64,000 bases of DNA from Cyanophora paradoxa (taxonomy: Eukaryota > Glaucocystophyceae > Cyanophorales > Cyanophoraceae). The notes under the pieces were generated by a model, which saw nothing but the letters and a program-made list of their open reading frames with translations, had not been told where the DNA came from and did not search any database. The position numbers were made by a program, and so were the translations under genes. Of this stretch, positions 56,952 through 64,000 are shown piece after piece (position 1 is the stretch's first letter; each line of letters starts with the position of its first letter). Where the stretch lies: NCBI GenBank assembly GCA_004431415.1, contig QPMI01000520.1:62001-126000 (forward strand). The letters run 5' to 3'.

Positions 56952-59185
56952 CTAGTAGCCGGTGATGTCGGCCTGGTCGGTCTGCTCGTACGTGCCCTTG
57001 CCGTACTCGATGCCGTCCTGCGACCAATCCTTCGTGCACTCCTTCGTGATTGGCTGCTTCCACTTCAGGGTGTGCTTCTCGTCATACTTCAGCTCGAAGT
57101 CCTGCGCATGCGGTGCGGCCCAATCAGAAATCGACCAGAGAAATGCAAAGCTGGGGTGTTGCCATGGCCAAATTGCAACTGAATGAATTCAATTCAAAGA
57201 ATTTCGAACCTGTTTGGCGATGGTCTGGACCTCGCAGGCCGTGACATCCTCGGTCTTGACGACGTTGAAGTTAACGTCCGCCTTGAAAAGGGACTCGACG
57301 CCGATGTTCTTGGCAGCCATCGCCTTCAGAAGGCCCTTCGGGAGCGTGTCCTGGCACTGCTCACGGCACCCGGGTCGACACCCGGCCCGCGTTGGCGAAC
57401 TTCCTCAAGCTCGAATTGCGGCCGCCTGATCGCAGGGCCGCACCAGGCGGGGGATGCTGTCGTCGACGTGGAGCTTGTACTGCTTGAAGTCGTGGTGCTC
57501 AGCCTCCTGCAGCTCCTTGACCTCGAGCCCGACGTTCTCAATGACGAGATTGTCGCAGCTCTTCGCGTCGATGTACTCCTTCGGCTGCTCATCTGCGCGC
57601 CCTCATGATTATGATCAGCGGAAGCGAGGCGTCGGGGCACAATATCAATGTCGGCGTGCAATGTTGCAATTGCGCACCGACGAATTTGCAGTTGACGGTG
57701 CCGCATTTGCCGACCATGGGGCCCGTCGGCTTGAAGTCCTGGGTGTCCCACTGCGCAGGCCGGGCCCCGTCATGATCAGCGCTGCCCGCGACCAGCTGCA
57801 GTTGCAGCTGAATATATATGCACGATCGCGAGCACGCACGTCCCAGGTGGTGGCGCCTGGCTGCCCAGGGATGACCTGGCCCTCGATGATCTGCTTCTCG
57901 CCATAGACTACCTTGTCGATCTTGACCTGCTGCTTCGTCTCCAGGTGCCCTGCGCGCGCAGTCTCGTGAGAAGACACCGCACGCGGCGGCCATATACATT
58001 GCATATGCATGGGCGCGGGCCGGGCACCACGTGCACGTACCATGCTCGGTGATCGGGGTGACGACGTCGTCGGAGCCAGAACGCTCGTACGGTTGGGTGA
58101 TCCTGCGCGGCGGTCATGATCAGCTGAAGAACTGCCATGCATATGCACATGGCCAGCATTGATCGGACATCGGGCCCGCCACTCACTTCCAGGTGCCTGC
58201 GCGAGGGCACATCGAGAATAATCAGCACGTTCACGCACGCGTACTCGCGATCCCGGCAGATCTAGATTTACATCTCGATCTCTAGATCTATTTCAAGTTT
58301 CATGATGTACAGCAGCTGCGCATGCAGCTGCAGGCCAATCATCATGGCATGATCACAGCAGCCGACATGCATATCGATATCCTGCACTGCGGCAGCGCAG
58401 CGCGTGCGCAGCGCGCGCGCGTGCGCACCGGAGCGCTCGGCGTCGGCCGTGTACTTGGCCTCCCCGGCGACCCTGAGCTCCCCCGGCCGCTGCACCTCCC
58501 CGACGACCTTGAAGGGCCGCACGTAGTCCACCTGCTTCACGTGGAAGCCGTCCTGCGGCACCTCGCACTCGCCCTGCGCGGCAGGCGCTGCAGCCGCGGA
58601 CGGACGTCAGCTTTACATGTGTTTGCACGTTTGCAGCACGCGGAATAGGAGGCGCGACAATCTAAGATCTGTAGCTAGATATATATATATATATATATCG
58701 ATCTACACATATGCATTGATGGTGTCCACTGGGCCAGCGCGCGCACGCTTGGTCATGGCATGCTGCACTTCGAACGTCTGCGAGCACATGCACCGTGGCA
58801 CTTGGTCAGTCGGTGGACCCGGAAGTTGGAAGGGAATTAAAATCACCCGCGCGCGCGGCAGTGGCCCCGGCCCCCATATGCATCCCAGCAGTATTTATGC
58901 ACATGCATATGCATCTATATTGCATATCGCCAGCAGAACTCAACAGAAGACACGCACCGCCTCCTCGCTCTCCGGAAGGCTCGCGTAGTACGAGGCCGAT
59001 TCGTCGCCGCGCACGTCGCTGCCATAGACGCCCAGATCAAGCGCGAACTGCGGCTGCGGCTGCGGCTCTCCCTCGGCCAGCGTCTCGGGGGCGACGGAGA
59101 CGGGCGAGCCGCCGCCGCGGCCGAGGTGCTGGAGGGGTTTCTCCTTGCTCTCGACCATGCGCATGCTGCCCACGGCGCGGCACAA
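56952..59185 (-). CDS. Multi-exon host protein of unknown function
   Basis: Start near 59155-59185 (MRMVESKEKPLQHLGRGGGS). The first exon ends ASLPESEEAV at a GTGCGT donor (58957). Later exons: TFEVQHAMTKRARAGPVDTI; VPQDGFHVKQVDYVRPFKVV then EVQRPGELRVAGEAKYTADA; VKIDKVVYGEKQIIEGQVIP; AQWDTQDFKPTGPMVGKCGT; KSCDNLVIENVGLEVKELQE; LLKAMAAKNIGVESLFKADV. The last reads YDEKHTLKWKQPITKECTKD then YGKGTYEQTDQADITGY and stops at 56952. The alternating Lys/Glu beta-like segments suggest repeated small domains. No family recognised; exon edges are approximate. Confidence 0.45.
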
Positions 59186-60691
59186 ACAGATCTAGACGCG
59201 TACGAACGCCCCGCGCGCCTGCGCCGCAGTGCTGCTGCTCGCCAGGCCGCGTCGACGTCGAGCTTCAGGCTGCAGCGAGTCTGCCAGCGACCCGGATCAG
59301 CAGCCGCTGAGCAGTCGACCGTCGGACGCGCGCGCGGTCTCTTAAGCCTAACTAGCACGCCGGCGGCCTCTGCTCGGGCTCTGACTGGGCCGGCCGCCGG
59401 TTGGAAACGGGGTAGCCTAGTAGGGAAAGCGCGGGCCGGGACGCGCGCGCGCGGGCCCGCGCGCGGCCGGCCCAGCGCCGGCGCCCCGTCTGCGCATGCG
59501 CATGCACATGCACTGCCGCACTGCCGCAGTGCCGGCGCCGGCGCCACGCGCCGGGCGCCGAGCCTCGGAGGCCGCGCCGCGGCCGCGCGGCGCGGCCGGC
59601 GCCGCCGGGCCGCGCCTGCATGCACGCATGCGAATGACTGCGCATGCGCATATCATACCGTAGTACTACTAGGCTTAGTAGGCTATGCATGCCGGCGCCG
59701 CACCTGCACTGCCGCCGGTCGGCGCCGCGCCGCCGCCGCGCCCGCACTGCCGGCGCCACGCGCCTCGCGCAAGTCCAGCAAGCCGCTAGCCGGAGCTCAG
59801 CTAGTTGGCCAGCGCGAAAGCCTGTCGGCTAGCTAGCCGGCTTTATCGTGCGAGTGTACCCAGCAATCTCCTGAAACTCGCAGGAGCTCTTTTTTTCGGC
59901 ATCCGGTACATCGGGTACTTGATGCGGCCTAGCGCGCCACGCGCTGCTTCCCGAGCACTGGCATGTATGGCAAGCTTTGCTGAGCATTGCAAGAGCTTTC
60001 TTATGCACTTGGTCCGGCCCCTATACGACCACAGGATCAGGCGCTGCAAGGGATAGTTCCGGAAAGGGTCCGGTCCTTTTTTCAGCGCTGCATTCTGCTC
60101 TTTCCGGGTTCTGACAACGAATTCCGGGCTCTCATGCATGCACTAACACTCGTTCAAGAGCTCGGAGCTGGATCGGGAGATGAGCAGACTCGTCATTTTG
60201 TGAGTTTCCGAAAACGGGGGCCCTACCCCGTTTCCAATTAGTTTAACGTTAACTTGGAAAGAAAGCTTCCTAGACCGGGCCTAAGTATACAGCCTATATA
60301 CAGGCACAGGCGCGGGTACCGGGGGTAGCCCAGCCTATAGCTACTAGGCTATAGGCTATCGCTAGAAGCTGAGTGCTAGTACCACAAACTACAGTACCAA
60401 GTAGTCCTAGTAGACTGCTCTGCAATCAGTGCAATGTCGGACGCGTACCGAAGACGGCTCCTTGCAGGCGTGTAAGAGCCTCCGGGGTTTTTTTCGAACA
60501 TGAAACCGCTGCCTCTTTCCCGGCGGATTTTTTCCACGACGGGTACGTTGAAAGGAGAAATAACGCTAACGCTAGCGCTAGCGCTTGCGCTTGCGCGCAC
60601 TGGCAGCGCCGGCGTCGACGTCGGGCCGCCGGCGCAGGCGCCGGCGCCGGCACAGACGGCCGGATGGACATCGATCGCGGCCGCCGCGCGC
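59186..60691. other. 1.5-kb region without a supported gene
   Basis: Contains GCATGCGCAT/ATGCATATGC-type alternating runs, GGCGCC-rich low complexity (59,460-59,760, 60,600-60,660) and CTAGCTA/TAGGCTA runs (60,270-60,370). Some frames are open on both strands but none shows domain-like sequence. Probably intergenic, including the promoter of the gene ending at 56952. Confidence 0.4.
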
Positions 60692-62687
60692 CTACTGCAT
60701 GCGGACCTCCGTGCCGAAGCGGGCGCCGCCCTTCTTGAGGTTCGCGGGGCTGAAGGGGGAGTACTTGTGCTGGTCGTAGACGTGGCCCGGCGAGTGGGAC
60801 ATGTAGAGCTGGTGCTTCTGCACCTCGTGCTCAAGCACGGGCACTGCGCCGCCCAGGCGCCACCCAGCCAGTGAGCCCGCGAGCGAGTGGGGCGCGGGGC
60901 CGGCAAGGGGCGGGGCGGGCGGCGGGGCGGGGCGCACCGTGGCCCTTGAGGACCTTTTCGGAGCTGTAGCGCTGCTCCTCCTTGCCCCAGCGGGCGGCGG
61001 GGGCGCCCCGCAGGCGCGGGTCGCCCTGCGGGCCGCACGTCCCCGGGAGGTCGTACGAGGCCGGGCCGACGCCCGGGCGGATGTCGCCGCGGATGGGGCC
61101 CGAGCACTCCCGGACCTCCGTGCGCGCCCCCCACGCGGTCGCCGGGCCGACCTTGGGCCCGATCGCGGGGGGCAGGTCGTAGGCGTCGGGGGAGGGGCCC
61201 CCCGTGCAGAGCTTCGACCACACCTCAGCCGTCCGCTCCCCGACCCCGAAGCCAAAGGCCCCTGCCCCCGCCCCGCCGTGAGCGCCGGCCCGGCCCCGCG
61301 GGGCGGGTGCCCGGAGGGAGGGGTCGGGGTTGGGGCGCACCGCCGAAGTGGCGGGTGACCTGCCAGGGGACCTGCTCGTAGGTGCCGGCGCCGGGCGTCG
61401 CGTGGGAGAGGTCCATGTAGAAGCGGTCCTCGCTGCCGCCGAGGCCCCGGGCGCCGCCGGTCTGCTCGGCGGCCGGCTTGATGCGGACCTCGTAGGCACC
61501 GGGCCCCGGGTTGTCCTTGAGGACCCCCACCGTGCCCGTCACCGCCACGCGCGACTTGATCGAGAAGGCTGGCGTCCGGCCCCCCGCCTTGTCCCGCACC
61601 TCGTACGTCCCCGGGCCCGGCGTCATCGACCCCCACCGCCACGGCGCCTGCCCCGCCGTCGCCCGGTCCTTCCGCTCCGGCGGCCGCTGCGGCGGCCGCT
61701 CCGCCAGCGGCACCCGCCCCGAGGGGGCCGGCGACGTCGCCGGGCGGGCCGAGGGCGCCAGGGCGGGGGCCGAGGCGGAGGCGCGCAGCGAGGAGGGGCC
61801 GGCGAGGGGGCGCGCGGGGCAGGGGACTCGGGGGCGGCCTCGTGGGGGAAGGCGGGGGCGGGGCGCGGGGCCGGGGCGGGGCTGGAGGCGGCGGCGGGGG
61901 CGGAGGCGTGGGAGTGGGCGAGGGAGGCGCCCGAGCGGTACGAGGCGGGGCCCGGGGAGAAGAGGCTCGGCGAGGAGGCCCGCCCGGGGCTGCCCCGCGA
62001 GATGCTCGGGCGCGCCGAGGCGGCCGGCGAGGCGTGCTGCAGCGCCGCCGCCGAGTGCGCGCTGTTCATCATCGCCTGCGCCCGGGCGCCCACGCCGGCG
62101 AAGAGGGAGGCCAGGGTCGGCTTCACGGCGGCCGGCGACGGCACCCGCTCCTTCGCGCGGTAGGAGCGGACGAGGGCCGCCGGGTTGCGCCCCGCGGGGC
62201 CCCGCGGAGGGAGGCGGCCGGGCGGGGTGGCCTCGTGGTCGAGGCGGCCGTAGAGGACGGTGGAGGAGGAGCTGGAGGGCCGAAGCGCGTCCAGGTCCTC
62301 GTAGATGAAGTCGTTCCCCTCCGAGGCCCGCGACAGCGGCCGCTCCCGCGACGCCGGCCGCTCGAGCGCGTCGTGCCCGTGCCCGTGCGTGTGCGCGTGC
62401 GGTGCCTGCATCGCCCCGGGCGAGGGCGGCGCGCCCGGCCCCGCGAGTCGGGCCGCCTCGTCGCGCGAGGCCCGCCGCGCGCTGCGGGCGGCCTGCACGC
62501 CGGCCCCTGCCGGCCGCTCCTCCAGCATCAAGAGCTCGACGTCTTCATCCGGGGAGAGTGCCGGCGTCGGGCCCCGCTCCTCGCCGGCCTCGCCGTCCGC
62601 GTGCTCTGACGGGAGGAGATCCGAATCGGGCGCGGGCGCATCGGGTGCGTCGCCGACCTCCACGCTAAGCTCCTCTTGTCTCCTCAT
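60692..62687 (-). CDS. Sperm-tail PG-rich repeat (STPG-like) flagellar protein
   Basis: ATG at 62687. The first exon is Ala/Pro/Ser-rich and disordered, with an early SPGPASY unit. Later exons carry the STPG signature PGPG-x-Y repeatedly: TPGPGTYEVRDKAGGRTPAF, NPGPGAYEVRIKP, TPGAGTYEQVPWQVTRHFGG, SPDAYDLPPAIGPKVGP, VGPASYDLPGTCGP. The final exon reads LYMSHSPGHVYDQHKYSPFS and stops at 60692. Intron positions are around 61,250-61,350 and 60,860-60,940. STPG proteins bind axonemal microtubules, some inside doublet lumens, so the organism is probably flagellated in some stage. Confidence 0.8.
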
Positions 62688-63056
62688 GTCTGCAGACGCA
62701 GCGCTGCGCGGGGGCGTGAGCGGGTGACCGATGCAATCCGATTCGGCACGGATGAGGAACTAACCGTCCGCCGGTTGGGGGGATCTCCTCGAATCAGCAA
62801 AGAAGCTCCAGCTTGCTAGGCGCGCAGGCGCCGGTCCGCCTGGAGCACTGGTGGTTGCAGCGGCACCTTGACTCCGGATGGCGTTCCGAACAAGCAGGCG
62901 GGGCTGGGCAAGCAGCGGCGATCGATGCGGTAGACACGCTGTAGGATTCTTCTGCCGCTGGCTTCTCAGTTGGCTCTGGTTCAGACTAGTTGGTTCGTCC
63001 GGGTACAACGTGGTACAAGAGGGGGTAGACAAACGAAGGAAGCTTCGAGCAAAAGC

Positions 63057-64000
63057 ATGCAGGAGCTCGAGGACGTTGCTGAACTCCAGGCGCTTCTTTC
63101 CCAGGCCAAGCGACCGCGCGTGCGTGCATTGCTGCAGAGGGAGCTCGAGGCGGTGCGCACGGCGCGCGACGCCGCAGGGCCCGCGAATGCTCTAAGCTGA
63201 TCGCACACCGTAGTTGCAGAGCTCGAGCTATGCTCCGACCGGTACCGCTGCGGCGGCCGCCCCAGCAGCCACGCCGGCACCGGCCGGCGCGCAGCCGACG
63301 CCTGCCCCGCCAGTCCGGCAGGTCCTCTACACTCCGAGTGCGTGCAATAACCTTGACGCACGACTAGCGCGCTAGCCCCCCTGCAGCTGCCGCCAGCCGG
63401 GCGCGCGCGTGTACGCGCCGAACGCCTCCGGGCCCGCTGAACGGGCGCGCGCGCGCAGTCTCGTCGTACGCGTTCGACCAGAGCGACACGCACGTGAAGA
63501 TTTACATCTCGCTGGACGGCGTGGGCGACCTCCCCAAGGAGCAGATCGAGGCCAAGTTCACCAAGGACTCCCTCGACCTCGTCGTGAGCGGCCTCAAGGG
63601 CAAGAACCACCGCCTCTACGTCCCCAAGCTCGACAAGGAGGTGCCCCGGCGCCCGTCCTATGGCTCATCCGGCCCAGATCTAGATTTGATCTGACTCCCG
63701 AGAGGCAGATCGTGGCGGAGGAGAGCTCGTTCCGGGTCTCGGCCTCGTCGCACCGGGTGACGCTCTCGCTGCGGAAGGCGGGGAAGTGGGACCACTGGAG
63801 CAGCGTCGCCGAGGACCCGCGCTTCAAGGTCCCCAAGGGCGCCGACAAGGACCCCGGCGCCTCCATCACCGAGATGATGAAGTCCGCCGCTTGCACTTGG
63901 CTCCGAGTAGAGCTCGCCACAGCCCGCTGACAGTGACGGCGCCCCGCAGGACGATGTACGAGGAGGGGGACGACAACCTGAAGAAGACGATCGCGCAGGC
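63057..64000 (+). CDS. CACYBP: Calcyclin-binding protein / Siah-interacting protein homologue, cut by window edge
   Basis: ATG at 63057 begins the N-terminal helical hairpin (MQELEDVAELQALLSQAKRP ... RALLQRELEAVRT). An Ala/Pro linker exon (about 63,228-63,350) ends VRQVLYTP. The CS domain starts at 63459 with SSYAFDQSDTHVKIYISLDG and continues to LYVPKLDKE (63640). A GT-AG intron leads to 63709 (IVAEESSFRVSASSHRVTLS ... KAGKWDHWSSV) up to 63881. A last exon from 63950 reads YEEGDDNLKKTIAQA, the start of the SGS region. The order and motifs match CacyBP/SIP, an adaptor linking Siah ubiquitin ligase and Hsp90 partners. The C-terminus lies beyond the window. Confidence 0.85.

Overview
The window is GC-rich nuclear DNA of a unicellular eukaryote, carrying one AT-rich integrated virus. 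The flanks (about 1-21,330 and 52,586-64,000) have short introns, mostly GT-AG with GTGCG-type donors and at least one or two GC-AG introns. Their genes include acylphosphatase, an F-box/leucine-rich protein, an MFS transporter, a PAP2 phosphatase, an hnRNP Q/R-like RNA-binding protein, a sperm-tail PG-repeat flagellar protein and CacyBP/SIP. A flagellated, GC-rich alga such as a haptophyte is my best guess; the sequence does not prove the lineage.

Bases 21,331-49,842 (28,512 bp) are a complete Polinton/Maverick-like integrated virus. It has 1,091-bp terminal inverted repeats (TIRs) and a 6-bp target duplication (AGCAAT at 21,325-21,330 and 49,843-49,848). The left arm, mostly + strand, carries two small early-type genes with matching promoters, two penton-like minor capsid proteins, the double-jelly-roll major capsid protein, an A32/FtsK-HerA packaging ATPase, several small proteins, a primase-polymerase/SF3 helicase and a protein-primed DNA polymerase B split by a frameshift. 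The right arm, mostly - strand, carries zinc-ribbon proteins and a cassette of five fibre genes (four share an N-terminal module; ends are C1q-like or H-lectin-like). It then has a patatin-like phospholipase with a discoidin-like tail, an rve integrase, and an S-adenosylmethionine decarboxylase (SpeD) whose 3' end lies inside the TIR. I found no Ulp1-like maturation protease. Repeated ~93-bp hairpins built on TGTAACAGG sit twice in each TIR and once internally.

The element interrupts an exon of a minus-strand host gene: the 3' exons lie at 20,258-21,330 and the exon resumes at 52,586. After integration the right junction was rearranged. A 985-bp block (outer TIR plus 180 bp of host exon) is present twice, at 49,038-50,022 and 51,781-52,765, flanking 1,758 bp that hold a 5'-truncated plus-strand gene. 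A 301-bp tRNA-headed SINE-like insertion with a 14-bp target duplication lies in frame inside the integrase gene. Near-identical TIRs suggest recent integration, while the SINE and two homopolymer frameshifts (polymerase and fibre) suggest early decay or assembly error.

Other structure: a 1.27-kb foldback repeat lies at 18,284-19,555, a 24-bp coding minisatellite at about 54,390-55,075, and a 22-copy CAG tract in the hnRNP-like gene. Host gene models are read from frames, splice signals and motifs by eye, so internal exon edges are approximate unless given exactly.
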